Source of the DNA: Arachis hypogaea
Lineage: Eukaryota > Streptophyta > Magnoliopsida > Fabales > Fabaceae
Assembly: GCF_003086295.3 (NCBI RefSeq)
Contig: NC_092051.1
Location: 74,277,772-74,341,771 of the forward strand
Length of the DNA stretch: 64,000 bases
Direction: 5' to 3'
Positions 1 through 11,554 of this stretch are shown piece after piece. The translations under genes and the position numbers were made by a program. The first letter of the stretch is position 1. Each line of letters opens with the position of its first letter. Under the pieces are notes generated by a model that saw nothing but the letters and a program-made list of their open reading frames with translations, was not told the origin of the DNA and did no database searches.

Positions 1-265
1 CCACTTGCATGCTTTTCCTCTTCACCCCTTTGATCCATTCCTAACATTTCCAATCTAAATTCACTAACAAACATATCAAGGCATCTAGTAGAATCAAAGG
101 TGAATAAAAATTTGAAATTAATGGCCTAAAAAGCATGTTTTCACACTTAAGCACAAATTAGGAGACAATCATGAAACCATGCCATTTCATTGGATAAATG
201 TGGGTAAAAGGTGATAAAATCCCCTAAATCAAGCACAAGATAAACCCTACAAATGGGGTTTATCA
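1..265 (-). mobile_element. Element G 3' LTR (cut by window start)
   Basis: This is the U3 start of a minus-strand LTR, ending at base 265 with ...TTTATCA, the complement of a TG LTR start. It aligns with the matching ends of solo LTRs I and H, including the terminal hairpin. The next bases (266 on) read on the minus strand as a G-rich TTTAAGTGTGG tract, as expected upstream of a 3' LTR, so this is the downstream LTR of a minus-strand element whose body lies to the right. Confidence 0.8.
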
Positions 266-1761
266 ACCTCCCCACACTTAAACCAAGCCTGTCCTCATGC
301 TTAAACCAAGAGAGAAACAAAGGGTATCAACATTTATTCAATGTAAATAAACTATATGCAACCTAAATAATATGCAACTATCTAAATTAATGCAATTGCT
401 TAGTCAAAATAAATCAATTTCCAAGAAGCATATATGCACAAGGGCCAAGGACTAGCAAGTCTAATCCACAATTGAATTGAGTTATTAAATATTTTTATAA
501 ACTTGCAAGAAAAGTGATGATTGTAGGTGAAAACATGTAATTGAGTATCAAACCCTCATCGGAAGTGTTTTCACTCTATTCGCTCAAGTGTTTAGGGTTG
601 ATTCACTCAATTCTCCCCTAATCATGCTTTCTAATATTTGTTTTTCATGTAACAATCAACATTTATTTCATGCATGCATACAAATATCATGAGGTCTTTT
701 CTTAGGTTGTAATGGGGCTAGGGTCAAGGTAGGATGCATATTTGGTCAAGTGGACTTGAAATTTGAATCTTTGATAAGCTTAGACTTCCCACCTAACCTA
801 TGACATCCTATAAAATTTCAAGGCTAACCTAACTACCCACTCTTCTCACTTTTTCACATACTCATGCATTTTCTTTTTACTTCACAACACATATGCATTG
901 ATTTTATTATTTTGCTTTGGGGCATTTTGTCCCCTTTTTTTTCTTTCTTTTTCTTTTTCTTTCTTTTTCTATTTTTTTTCTTTTCCATATTATTTTTTCT
1001 TTTTCTTTTCTTTTTGCTTTGCAATAAAATATATACAAAAGCATCAATGCATAAGGTTTTACATTCATTACATATGAGCATGTACCCAATTCCCAATATT
1101 TACAACAAAAATACAAAACTACCCTTTTATTCACCCAATGTCCCAAGTTTTCCCACACTTGAATGATACACACAGACACTAGCCTAAGCTAATCAAAGAT
1201 CCAAATAAGGACATTTATTGTTTTCCGCTTTAAGGCTTGTAATGTGCTAAATTAAGAACAAGTGGGTTAATCGTAGGCTCAAATTGGCTAACAATGGAAG
1301 ATAAAAGGTAGGGCTATTTGGGTAAGTGAGCTAAATGAAATGATGGCCTCAACCATATAAATGCATGAATATACAAAATAATAGACATAAAGAACTAAAC
1401 AAATCAACGATTACAATCATAGAAAGAGAATAATGCACATAAGAAAGAAAATAAGTGGTTATAAGATGTAACCACACCATTAGGCTCAAAACTCACTAGG
1501 TTGTGTGTTCTTAGCTGAAAGATCATGTTCCACAATATATATAATTCAAGCAAGTTCAAAGAAAATTTTTTCACTCAAATGAATTGAGATGCCTTATAGA
1601 TAATTTTCTCGAAAAATTTCATTATTTTGACTAAGCTTATTATGTATATATATATGAAAAAAAATAAGAAAATGCAACAAAAAAACCCTAAAAGTTTGTC
1701 ACCCAAAAGCGCCGATTGGTCGGACGACTTCCCCACACTTAAAAGTTTGCACCGTCCTCGG
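266..1761 (-). mobile_element. Element G 3' untranslated region
   Basis: Noncoding 3' region of G. It is collinear with J (62564-63775), with the B 3' region (23086-24503) and, in the opposite orientation, with F (56408-57872). Shared landmarks are a CATGAGGTCTTTT / GGGGCTAGGGTCAAGG block near 690-730 and a GGCCTCAA...ATGCAT block near 1345. Bases 900-1020 are a long pyrimidine tract (purine-rich in the element's sense) and give spurious lysine-rich or phenylalanine-rich frames. No gene is supported here. Confidence 0.75.
285..302 (-). promoter_or_regulatory. RGGA-loop hairpin next to the G 3' LTR
   Basis: Seven-base arms enclose a four-base loop that reads AGGA in the element's sense, with one mismatched pair. 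It lies just upstream of TTTAAGTGTGGGGAGG and the 3' LTR. The same arrangement occurs in A, B, C, D, F and E2 with different arm sequences. Confidence 0.55.
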
Positions 1762-1765
1762 TGCA
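1726..1765 (-). promoter_or_regulatory. Internal RGGA-loop hairpin plus PPT-like tract in G
   Basis: Perfect seven-base arms TGCACCG / CGGTGCA (1748-1765) flank an AGGA loop in the element's sense. They are followed downstream in that sense by TTTTAAGTGTGGGG (1726-1744). The same block is in F (56370-56407) and B (24518-24555). In reading-frame terms it encodes the His-Arg-Gly-Arg-Cys end of ORF2, so coding and structural constraint overlap. Solo LTR I is inserted at the edge of this hairpin: its TSD covers 1762-1766. Confidence 0.6.
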
Positions 1766-1766
1766 T

Positions 1767-3150
1767 TGATGAGTTGATTTTTGATGGTATAGAATTTCAC
1801 AAATGAATTCTCGTTGCAAGTATAGTTTCTAAACCAATAAATAATCCTTTCATACAAACATTTGGTTGTCACAAGTAACAAACCCCTAAAATTATAAACC
1901 GAAGTATTCAAACCTCGGGTCATTCTCCCTAGGAATTGTGATAAAGTGTTCTTGTTATTGGTTGAGGTATGTTTTGGGGTTTTGGGGATAATAGACAAGA
2001 AAAGTAAATGGCAATGAAAATAAACTAACAACTAGAAAAGTTCTTGGCAAGAAATGAGAATTTGAAGTCCTATCCTAGTTATCCTCCTCAATTGTGACCA
2101 CAATTGTCCATTGCTCCCACGTAGTTAACCTCTAACCATGGAGGAAAGTCAAGTGGATGAATTAATTTGATTCCTCTAGTCCTAATCAACTCCTAAGGAA
2201 AGACTAGCTTTAGAGGCCTTCAAATTAACTAGCAACTTCTAATCTTCAATGAACAAAGGCATTAGATAACTCAAGAGTCACTAATTACTCTACCAAAGCC
2301 AAGAGGAACAAAATCTATAGTAAAATCCAACCAAGCATTTCATCAAATACTTAGAAGGCAATAAAAGTAAACAACATGAATTAAGCAATTCAACAATAAA
2401 GGAACATGAATTATAAATTGCATTAAAAGAGAAATAGAAGAAACAAAAGTACATCAACATAAAAGTAGAGAATTACATGAATTAAATGCAAAACTAGAAA
2501 GAGCAAAGGTAGAAGAAGAAGAATTACAAAAGGAAAAGTAAATTAAAGCATGAAATAAACCTAGATCTAAGAGATTCTAATCTATATCTAACCTAATCCT
2601 AATCCTAGAGAGAAGAGAGAGCTTCTGTCTCTGAAACTAACTTTCCCTCTAAAAACTTAAAACTAAACTAAACTAATGTGTAAAAAGTGTGTTAATTCCT
2701 CTTCATTCCTTGGGTTAAATAGCATCAGAAGTGAGTTGGATTTGGGCCTGGGAAGCCCAGAATTTGCCCCCAGCGGATTCACTTTAAGTGGGTCACGTGC
2801 GAACATCGTCATTTCACGCGTGCGCATCTGCTGCGCGTGCGCGTGAAGTGAATTTTCTCCCAATCCTTGATTTTGCATGATTTCTTCACTTTGCATGCTT
2901 TTCTCTCCATTCCTTTGATCCATTCCTAGCCTTTTCAATCTGAAATAACTAACAAACATATCAAGGCATCTAGTGGAATCAAAGGTGAATTAAAATTAGC
3001 AATTAAGAGCCTAAGAAGCATGTTTTCACACTTAAGCACAAATTAGGAGACAATCATGAAACCATGCTATTTCATTGAATAAATGTGGGTAAAAGGTCAT
3101 AAAATCCCCTAAATCAAGCACAAGATAAACCCTAAAAATAGGGTTTATCA
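1767..3150 (-). mobile_element. Solo LTR I (G family)
   Basis: A complete LTR of about 1.38 kb flanked by five-base target duplications TGCAT (1762-1766 and 3151-3155), with no internal region. In its own sense it begins at 3150 with TGATAAACCC and a perfect hairpin (arms GATAAACCCTA / TAGGGTTTATC) and ends at 1767. It carries a small GC-rich palindrome cluster near 2810-2850. It matches H and the G LTRs. A solo LTR is the usual product of LTR-LTR recombination. Confidence 0.9.
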
Positions 3151-3155
3151 TGCAT

Positions 3156-4220
3156 CATTCATGAAAAGTAGAAAATAACACCGTAAGATGAGAAGATACA
3201 AAAGCAAGGAAGCATACTTTGTTGCAATGAGGTAAATCACTAGAATGGAGTGAGTGAATTAGTGTGACATTAAGAAATATAGGTGTGTGAATTCTAAATT
3301 AGGCTCCTTTTAGAACACGCATTAGCATAAAAAGCGATGTCACAAAAGAGGCATGCACTTTACTCATTCTAGTGTGCTTGAAATGCTCTAAACTTGTGGG
3401 TTAAACAACCAAGCAAGCAATAAAGAAGCATAAAAGTATTCAAGCTAAACACATATGGATGCATATGATTAAAAAATACAATGCATTAACATAAATGCAC
3501 GTCATCATCCATCAAGAAATTGCCTAATCAAAGGATAGGATTCAAATCACATGGTGGTTGGAAGTGTTAGATGGAGGGTAGGAGAAAGGGAGAAGAGAGG
3601 AGAAGGAAAGAAATGAAAAGAGGAGAAGAAGAGAAGTGGACTGAAGGAAGGGCATCCACGCGTACGCGTGCATCACACGTGCGCATGGGTGGTGGTGCAA
3701 TGGATGCGACGCATACGCGTGCATCACGCGTCTGCGTCGATGGGTTATTTCGGGAGTGACGTGTAAGCGTCGTGTACGCGTACGCGTGAGTTGGTTTGTG
3801 CCTCAGGCACAATGCTCGCACAGTGCACGCGCAACTCTTGGGTTTGTGGCTGGGAGGTGAAAATTTGGCATCCACGCGTACGCGTGCATGACGCGTGCGC
3901 GTGGATGGGCGAAAATTCTTGGCGCACGCGTACGCGTGAGGTACGCATATGCATAGATGGTGCTATGTTTTTCAAAATTTTTCTATGTGTTTGCTCCAAT
4001 TCAAGCATTCCAAACCTCCAAACAGCTACCAAAACACCATAAAACCTTATTCAACATACCAAACTACTAACTAAAGTCAACAAATCAATCAAAACTTGAA
4101 TTTAAACTAATTCTATCAATATGTACAAAAGAGAAAATGAAAAGATATTACCATGGTGGGGTGTCTCCCACCTAGCACTTTTGTTTATTGTCTTTAAGTT
4201 GGACTTATGGGGAGCTCCTC
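3156..4220 (-). mobile_element. Element G region between its ORF and 3' UTR, with palindrome cluster
   Basis: Noncoding region of G. Bases 3655-3955 hold at least eight CACGCG-TACGCGTG type dyads, the palindrome class of this family (also in B, F, H and I). The open frames here are a by-product of these repeats. Bases 3156-3540 are AT-rich with no recognisable gene. Confidence 0.65.
4155..4172 (-). promoter_or_regulatory. GGTGGG / CCCACC hairpin after the G ORF
   Basis: Perfect six-base arms with a six-base loop reading AGACAC in the element's sense, about 50 bases downstream of the end of the G ORF. The same structure, with arms that vary in a paired way, is found after the coding regions of A (17363), B (27253), D (34791) and F (55137). 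Confidence 0.6.
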
Positions 4221-5693
4221 TCAAGGTGGCTTGTGCTTGAATTCTTCTAAGAACTCCCACCAATGCTTGGTTCTCCATTGTGCCCCAAGATTTCTCATAG
4301 ATTGAACCAAGTCTTGATGGAGTTCTTCACAAGCTTGGGGCTCCCAAAGTTGATCCTCTTCTTGTAATCCGGGATCCCATACTCTATTTTCACACCCGTC
4401 TTGAAGTTGATCATTATTGTTCCATCCGGGTGGTGAGCAAGATGAATTCTCAATGAAGTGCCCAACAATCCTCCTAGACCCATCTAGGTGAGCACTATTC
4501 CAACCTTTGTATTCAACTCTTGACGTATCAACCAAAATGAGCCTTGATTTGAAACGCCAACCACAAAACATCATTCTCTTACGCTTCATCCCACAAGGTT
4601 CCCTAAGTTGACCATCCTTTTCAAGCAAGCCATATTCTAGTGGGATAACAAAACTAATAGAGATGAATTTTACCCACTCAAATGAATGAGTAGATGACAA
4701 CCTAGGCAAAGAGGCTTCCAAAGATCTTGACAAAGCGTAACCAACCCCCATCCTTCTATTTCTAGGGGCTTCCACCTCTTCACAAGATCTCTTAATTTCA
4801 ATCCTTTGTTCATCAATTCTATCTAAGCCTTTTTCCTCACCCAAATCATAAATGGGAAGATGAGAGAAATTTACCTCCACATTGCTTTCTATCTCATCGG
4901 GAGAAGGTTCTTCAAGCTCAAAGGATTCTTCACCACTAAGATTTCATGCATGGTCTTCAATTCCAATGGAACTCGACTCTTGATCTATCCCGTCCAATTC
5001 TTCATATGGAATATGCTTTGGAGGTTGTGCACATTCCTCCTTAGCATCAAATTCAATCATCTTGGAGGGGTTTTCATCAAATCTAGATTCCTCTGGAGGT
5101 TCCGCATCTCCTAAATCCTCAACCATTTCTTCCTTTTCTTTAGCAATTATAGCTTCCTCCAATTGTTCCAACACAAAGCAATATTTCTCATCATTCAATC
5201 TCTCCTTCATGCTATGCTCTTCCTTGGATTCTTCGCATGTAGCCATGGCAGTACTTTTGGTTCCCAAGCATTGGGATGCTAACCGGTTTACCACCTCATC
5301 TAAGGCGGCCATGAATTGTTGTACATCCCTTTTTATCTCCTCTTGCCCTTGAAGAAAAACACCAAGGATGTCATCCATTGGAGGTTGAGGTGGATGAGAG
5401 GGCTTATTGTCTTGGGGGAAGGGCTCATAGTAGGAAGGTGGTTCCTCATAGTAAGGATGTGGTGGTTCTATGTTCTACAATCTCCTTCATACTCCCCTCT
5501 TCGGTTGCTCGTCCGCAATCATCCATGGACATGTGGTATGAGTCCCATGCATGTAACTTTTGACGGACAGTTGCTTGAAGCCGATCCATGGTTTCCTTGA
5601 GATATGGACATTGATAATCTTCTATGGAGGGTTGTAGTGGGAGATAGAATTCATCTTGAGGTTAAAAATTTGTGTACATTGGAGGTGGCTCAT
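4221..5693 (-). pseudogene. C-terminal two thirds of the G-specific ORF (unrecognised family)
   Basis: One reading frame, broken by stops (for example at 4944-4946), runs to the shared C-terminus FKHKPP at 4221. I do not recognise the family. It is homologous to the F ORF (53294-55087): a Met-Asp start region with a coiled-coil tendency, a long acidic Glu/Val-rich middle, and a conserved Trp-rich end containing KWVKF or WVKFIS, PLEYG, a PPGWNN motif and WWEFLEEFKHKPP. It has no gag CCHC knuckle, no protease and no RT motif. The upstream part of the same frame is separated by solo LTR H and by the E/B nest. Conservation of the C-terminal block in two diverged elements suggests past protein-level selection, but this copy is dead. 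Confidence 0.75.
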
Positions 5694-7197
5694 TGATGAT
5701 TGGACTTTTTATGGTCTAGAATTTCTCAAATAAAGTCTCGTTGCAAGTATAGTTTCTAAACCAACACTAATCTTTTCATACAAAAATTTGTTTTTCACTA
5801 AATAAACCCCTAAAATTATAAACCGAAGTACTAAACCTCGGGTCGTTCTCCCTAGGAATTGCAACAAAATGTCTTGTTATTGGTTATGAGTTGTTTTGGA
5901 GCTTTTGGATGAGAAACATGAAAAGTAAATGACAATGAAATTCAAATAACCAAAAGGCCTTGGCAAGGGTTGGTGGTCAAGGATCTCTATCCCTATCACT
6001 AACCACAACATGAGAATTGGCAAGGATCAACCCCATTAAGTCATCCTCTAACTAATAAAGGAAAGTCAAATGAGCTATGTCAATCCAAGTCCATAAGTCT
6101 TTGTTCTCCACCAATTCAATTAGTGAGATCTAGAGTTAATGGCTCCCAATCGTCAATCACTTGGACATTAGTAACTCAAGAGTTCCTAAGTTACCTTCCC
6201 AAGCCAAGAACATAAAATTCTACTCTAAAATCCTTCCAAGCATTTTATCAAACACTTGGAAGGCAAAAGAATAAAGCATAGTAAATCAATCAACAAGAAT
6301 AAAATCTAACAACAATTATTGCAAGAAGTCAATGACAACAATTAAAAGGAACACAATTATTATGAATTACCTCTAATTGAATTGAAAGAAAAGAGAAGGA
6401 ACAAGAGTAGATCTACAACAAAATATAGAAGCAACATAAAGGGAATTACAACAAAAGAATATAAGAAGAATGAATGTAACAACAAGGAATTGAAGAGAAA
6501 AAGTAGAAGAAAGCATGAATTAAACCCTACATCTAAGAACTAAACCTAATCCTAATCCTAATTCTATAGAGAAGAGAGAGCTTCTCTCTCTAAAACTATC
6601 TTTCCCTTCAAAAATTAAACTAAACTAAACTATTGTCTAAAAGTATGTTGATTCCTCTTCATTCCTTGGGTTAATAGCATCAGAAATGAGTTGGATTTGG
6701 GTCTGGGAAGCCCAGAAATTGCCCCCAGCAGATTCACTCTAAGTGGGTCACGTGCGGATATCGGTGCGTACGAGTACAGTGCGCGTGCGCGTCGCTTGAC
6801 AATTTTCCACCCACGCGTACGGTTCATGTGCGCGTACGCATCACCATGCGACCTCATAATCCACGCGTGCACGTCTGCTGCGCGTGCGCATTGTTGATCT
6901 TATCCCAAATCCTTACTTTTCCATGATTTCTCCACTTTGCATGCTTTCCTCTCCATTCCTTTAATCCATTCCTAGCCTTTTCAACCTGAAATCACTTAAC
7001 AAACATATCAAGGCATCTGGTAGAATCAAAGGTGAATTAAATTTATCAAATTAAAGCCTAGAAATCATGTTTTCACACTTAAGTATAACTTAGGAGACAA
7101 TCATGGAACCATGCTATTTCATTGAATAAATGTAGGTAAAAGGTGATAAAATCCCATAAGATCAATACAAGATAAACCCTAAATATGGGGTTTATCA
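5694..7197 (-). mobile_element. Solo LTR H (G family)
   Basis: A complete LTR of about 1.5 kb with target duplications CTCAT at 5689-5693 and 7198-7202. It has the same family structure as solo LTR I: a terminal hairpin at 7171-7197 (arms GATAAACCC / GGGTTTATC) and a GC palindrome cluster at 6760-6890. It is inserted in the G ORF, and removing it rejoins the proline-rich section to the Met-Asp section. Confidence 0.9.
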
Positions 7198-7202
7198 CTC
7201 AT

Positions 7203-7324
7203 CTTGGTCATAGTATGGAGGAGGTGGTTCTTGGAAGTACTGAGGTTGGACTGGTGGTGGTTCTATATATGGCTCATAAGGCTCGAAAGGTGGTTGGTAT
7301 GGTGTATATAGGTTAGGGTCATAT
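7203..7324 (-). pseudogene. Proline/tyrosine-rich middle piece of the G ORF
   Basis: Read on the minus strand this is a PYDP...PYEPY...EPPP low-complexity stretch that matches residues about 105-150 of the F ORF. It is an exon-sized remnant trapped between solo LTR H and the E target duplication, and confirms that G continues on the far side of the B nest at 51062. Confidence 0.75.
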
Positions 7325-7929
7325 TGATGACATGTCATCATGTCATGTTTTTCTATGCTTTTTCATACAAGAAATTGATGATTAGTGCTTAAATATTGAA
7401 TGCTTTTGTGCTTAAATGGTATATTTCTTTGATCTCTTGATTTGATAAACTTTGTAGGAAATAAGTAGAAAAAGAAGCAAAGAAGCACAAATTAAGCTCA
7501 ATTAAGCTCAAAAGGAGCAAAGAGGATTTACAACCCAGACCTCTTTACACTCCAACAAGAATAACTCGAGCTACAAAACTCCAAATGAGGTTATTCAAGT
7601 GGCATTGGAAAGTAGGAATCTAGCGCTTTCCAAGCATATATGGCACTGCATGGTGGACACTAAGTCTGAGGGAGAAAGCTTACCCCGAAAGTGCAAAGAT
7701 GAACATAGTATCAACCTGCAGTAAGGCCAGCTGACCTCTTCACTTTCCAAGGGTGATAACTTGAGTTGTAGAGCATTAAATGATTCACTCTCAAATGCAT
7801 TGGAAAGTAGACATCCAGAGCTTTCCAATGATAAATAATAGTATGGGGTGAACATTAAGTTTGAGCTTCAGAAGCTGGCGCTAACTTTGGCCTCCAATGC
7901 AGCGCTCACTAAGTGAACGTAGCGTTCAC
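7325..7929 (+). mobile_element. Solo LTR E, left part
   Basis: It begins at TGATGACATGTCATCA, a perfect 16-base palindrome, directly after target duplication CATAT (7320-7324). It contains two copies of the roughly 90-bp GGAAAG...CTTTCC module (about 7556-7648 and 7755-7850), then AGTGAAC/GTTCACT dyads at 7900-7930. B interrupts it at 7929 (TSD TTCAC, 7925-7929), and it resumes at 49666. It is related to the E2 LTR (60336-62563). Confidence 0.85.
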
Positions 7930-8424
7930 TGGTGCGTGGTAGAAGTTAGACCAATTAAGAGAGTCTTAACAAAAGGAATGCGTTGCAAGTATAGCTCTCA
8001 ACCAGCTAAAGTCTGCCTCACCAATTTAAAAAGGGGTTGTCACAAAAATTAAAATTAAAAATACTGGGAGTATGAGTCCCAGGTCATCTCCCAACGAGTT
8101 GCAGGAAATGGTGCTATTTTATTAACTAGAAGTTTTCCAGAAAAGTTGAGTTTTGATAATGAATAAAAATAATTATAAATTAAAGCAAAAGAACTAAGAA
8201 TTATTATTAATATTAAAAGGCCTTGACTGGAAGAATGATTAATTGGAAGTTCTATCCTTGTTGGAATCTTCTCAAGTGTAGTGCAAAGAGGTTATTGTTT
8301 TCACTTAGTTAACCCTTACTAAATAAAGGAAAGTCAAGTGATTGAGCTAACTCTTACCCGCAAATCCTAGTCCTCTCCCTTGGGAAGGTCTAGCATTAGT
8401 AGGTACAGAATTAACCAACAACGT
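7930..8424 (-). mobile_element. Element B 3' LTR, U5-side part
   Basis: Collinear with the B 5' LTR from 48208. It is interrupted at 8424 by A, whose TSD AACGT lies at 8420-8424. The 5' LTR at 48700 carries the equivalent empty site with AACAT, which directly confirms the insertion point. Confidence 0.9.
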
Positions 8425-8888
8425 TGATGAGCGGATATTTTATACGCTTTTTGGGGATAATTTCATATAGTTTTGAGTATGTTTTAGTTAGTTTTTAGTC
8501 TATTTTTATTAGTTTTTAGGAAAAATTCATATTTCTGGACTTTACTATGAGTTGTGTGTTTTTCTGTAATTTCAGGTATTTTTCTGGCTGAAATTGAAGG
8601 AGCTGAGCAAAAATCTGATTTAGGCTGAAAAAGGACTGCTGATGCTGTTGGATTCTGACCTCCCTGCACTCAAAGTAGATTTTCTGGAGCTACAGAACTC
8701 GAAATGGCATGCTTCCAATTGCGTTGGAAAGTAGACATCCAGGGCTTTCCAGCAATATATAATAGTCCATACTTTGCACAAGGATAGACAACGTAAACTG
8801 GCGTTCAACGCCAGTTCTCTGCCCAATTCTGGCGTCCAGCGCCAGAAAAGGATCAAAAGCTGGAGTTGAACGCCCAAACTGGCATAAA
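8425..8888 (+). mobile_element. Truncated left LTR of composite A
   Basis: Matches the first roughly 460 bases of the A LTR, then jumps at a shared ATAAA (8884-8888) into the 3' UTR sequence that follows ORF2 in the full unit. The short shared word at the joint suggests microhomology-mediated deletion or template switching. Confidence 0.85.
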
Positions 8889-9990
8889 GGTTGTTAATTT
8901 CCAATTTCTGCCTTAACTCTGTGACAGTGTCCTTATAAAAGTTTACCTTAGAAGTCATATAATAGTAATTAGTATCTATTTGATTTTATCTCCAATTAAG
9001 CTATAGTTTATTTTTCTCATCATCATTAAACATGAATAAAATAGTAGATCTTTTGAATAAGAAGCAATAAAATTTCGAGTTTAATAAAAGAAATTCTAAT
9101 TGGTTAAATGTGGTGGCAATGCTTTCTATCTTCTGAATGAATGCTTGAACAGTGCATATGTCTTTTGAATTTGTTGTTTAAGACTGTTAAATATGTTGGC
9201 TCTTGAAAGAATGATGAACATGAAACATGTTATTGATAATCTGAAAAATCATAAAAATGATTCTTGAAGCAAGAAAAAGCAGCAAAGAACAAAGCTTGCA
9301 GAAAAAAAATATATATAATATAGGCAAAAAAAAAAAAAAAAAACAAGCAGAAAAAGCCAAAAGCTCTTAAAACCAAAAGGCAAGGGCAAATAAAAAGGAT
9401 CCCAAGGCTTTGAGCATCAGTGGATAGGAGGGCCTAAAGGACTAAAATCCTGGTCTAAGCGGCTAAACCAAGCTGTCCCCAACCATGTGCTTGTGGCGTG
9501 CAGGTGTCAAGTGAAAACTTGAGACTGAGCGGTTAAAGTCAAGGTCCAAAGCAAAAAGAAGAGTGTGCTTAAGAACTCTGGACACCTCTAATTGGAGACT
9601 TTAGCAAAGCTGAGTCACAATCTGAAAAGGTTCACCGAGTTATGTGTCTGTGGCATTTATGTATCCGGTGGTAATACTGGAAAACAAAGTGCTTAGGGCC
9701 ACAGCCAAGACTCATAAAGAAGCTGTGTTCAAGAATCATCACACTGAACTAAGAGAATCAATAACACTATCTGAATTCTAAGTTCCTATAGATGCCAATC
9801 ACTCTGAGCTTCAATGGATAAAGTGAGATGCCAAAACTGTTCAGAAGCAAAAAGCTACTAGTCCCGCTCATCTAATTAGAATCTGAGCTTCAATCAAAAA
9901 CTCTGAGATATTATTGCCTCCCAACCTATTAGTCTTCTATTTTATTCATCTAGTTGCTTGAGGACAAGCAACAGTTTAAGTTTGGTGTTG
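8889..9990 (+). repeat. Duplicate copy of the A 3' UTR
   Basis: Nearly identical to 19428-20527, with only a handful of base differences plus poly(A) length change near 9330. It holds the two TCAAGT-type hairpins (9507-9522 and 9664-9681), the RGGA-loop hairpin (9953-9972) and the TTTAAGTTTGGTGTTG motif next to the LTR. No gene. Confidence 0.85.
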
Positions 9991-11530
9991 TGATGAGCGG
10001 ATATTTTATACGCTTTTTGGGGATAATTTCATATAGTTTTGAGTATGTTTTAGTTAGTTTTTAGTCTATTTTTATTAGTTTTTAGGAAAAATTCATATTT
10101 TTGGACTTTACTATGAGTTGTGTGTTTTTCTGTAATTTCAGGTATTTTTCTGGCTGAAATTGAAGGAGCTGAGCAAAAATCTGATTTAGGCTGAAAAAGG
10201 ACTGCTGATGCTGTTGGATTCTGACCTCCCTGCACTCAAAGTGGATTTTCTGGAGCTACAGAACTCGAAATGGCATGCTTCCAATTGCGTCGGAAAGTAG
10301 ACATCCAGGGCTTTCCAGCAATATATAATAGTCCATACTGTGCACAAGGATAGACGACGTAAACTGGCGTTTAATGCCAGTTCTCTGCCCAATTCTGGCG
10401 TCCAGCGCCAGAAAAGGATCAAAAGCTGGAGTTGAACGCCCAAACTGGCATAAAAACTGGCGTTCAACTCCACAAATGGCCTCTGCATGTGAATTGCCTA
10501 AGTCTCAGCCCAGCACACACCAAGTGGGCCCCAGAAGTGGATCTCTGCGTCATCCATCATAGTCTACTCATATTTTGTAACCCTAGGCTACTAATTTAGT
10601 ATTTAAACAACTTTTAGAGACCTATTTTGTACCTCATGACATTTTAGATCTAAACTTTGTACTCTCTGACGGCATGAGTCTCTAAACCCCATTGTTGGGG
10701 GTGAGGAGCTCTGCTGTGTCTCGATGAATTAATGCAAGTATTTCTGTTTTCCATTCAAACACGCTTGTTCCTATCTAAGATGTTCATTCGCGCTTAACTG
10801 TGATGGAGGTGATGATTTGTGACACTCATCACCTTCCTCAATTCATGAACGTGTGCCTGACAACCACCTCCATTCTATATACGATTGAATGAGTATCTCT
10901 TAGATTCCTTAATCAGAATCTCCGTGGTATAAGCTAGAATTGATGGCGGCATTCATGAGAATCCGGAAAGTCTAAACCTTGTCTGTGGTATTCCGAGTAG
11001 GATTCAAGGATTGAATGACTGTGACGAGCTTCAAACTCCTGAAGGCTGGGCGTTAGTGATAGACGCAAAAGGATAGTAAATCCTATTCCAACCGGATCGA
11101 GAACCAACCGGTGATTAGCCGTGCTGTGACAGAGCGCGTGAGCGTAGTTTTCACTGGAAGGATGGAAGGTAGCCATTGACAACGGTGATCCACCAACACA
11201 CAGCTTGCCATAGGAGGACATGCGTGCGTGAATCAGAAGACAGAAGAAAGCAGAGATTCAGAAGGCAAAGCATCTCCAAAACTCCAACATATTCTCCATT
11301 ACTGCACAACAAGTAACCTTTAATTTATGCTCTCTTGGTTATTCGCAATTCAACTGATAAACATAATTGACTTCCTGACTAAGATTTACAAGATAACCAT
11401 AGATTGCTTCAAACCAACAATCTCCGTGGGATTCGACCCTTACTCACGTAAGGTATTACTTGGATGACCCAGTGCACTTGCTGGTTAGTGGTACGCGTTG
11501 TGAAAAGTGTGATTCACAATTCGTGCACCA
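9991..11530 (+). mobile_element. Element A 5' LTR of the full unit
   Basis: TGATGAGCGG...GTGCACCA, 1540 bp, equal in length to 20528-22067. It contains the GGAAAG...CTTTCC module (about 10252-10332), GGCGTT-type dyads (10370-10475), a TATA-like TATTTAAA (10600-10607) and a U5 hairpin, arms CCTTAC / GTAAGG (11438-11453). The frame at 10934-11221 is a shadow. Confidence 0.9.
10600..10607 (+). promoter_or_regulatory. Putative TATA box in the A LTR
   Basis: TATTTAAA in an AT-rich stretch downstream of the palindrome cluster and module; it is repeated at 21137-21144 in the 3' LTR. Placed by sequence and position only. Confidence 0.4.
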
Positions 11531-11536
11531 AGTTTT

Positions 11537-11554
11537 TGGCGCCGTTGCCGGGGA
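11537..11554 (+). other. Primer binding site of A (tRNA-Asp type)
   Basis: Eighteen bases starting TGGCGCCGTTGCC and ending GGGGA, six bases after the LTR end, complementary to the 3' end of plant tRNA-Asp. A tRNA-Asp primer is typical of Athila-type elements. Confidence 0.85.

Noticed and set aside
854..1179. Lys/Arg-rich and Phe-rich overlapping frames on both strands
   Set aside because: They are created by a simple pyrimidine/purine tract in the G 3' UTR, with no conserved domain; J has the same tract without the frames.
3542..4042. Frames of 60-100 codons on both strands
   Set aside because: They arise from the ACGCGTACGCGT palindrome cluster of G, not a gene.
10934..11221. 95-codon frame in the A LTR, repeated at 21471-21758
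   Set aside because: It is antisense in both LTR copies and has no domain; present only because the LTRs are near-identical.
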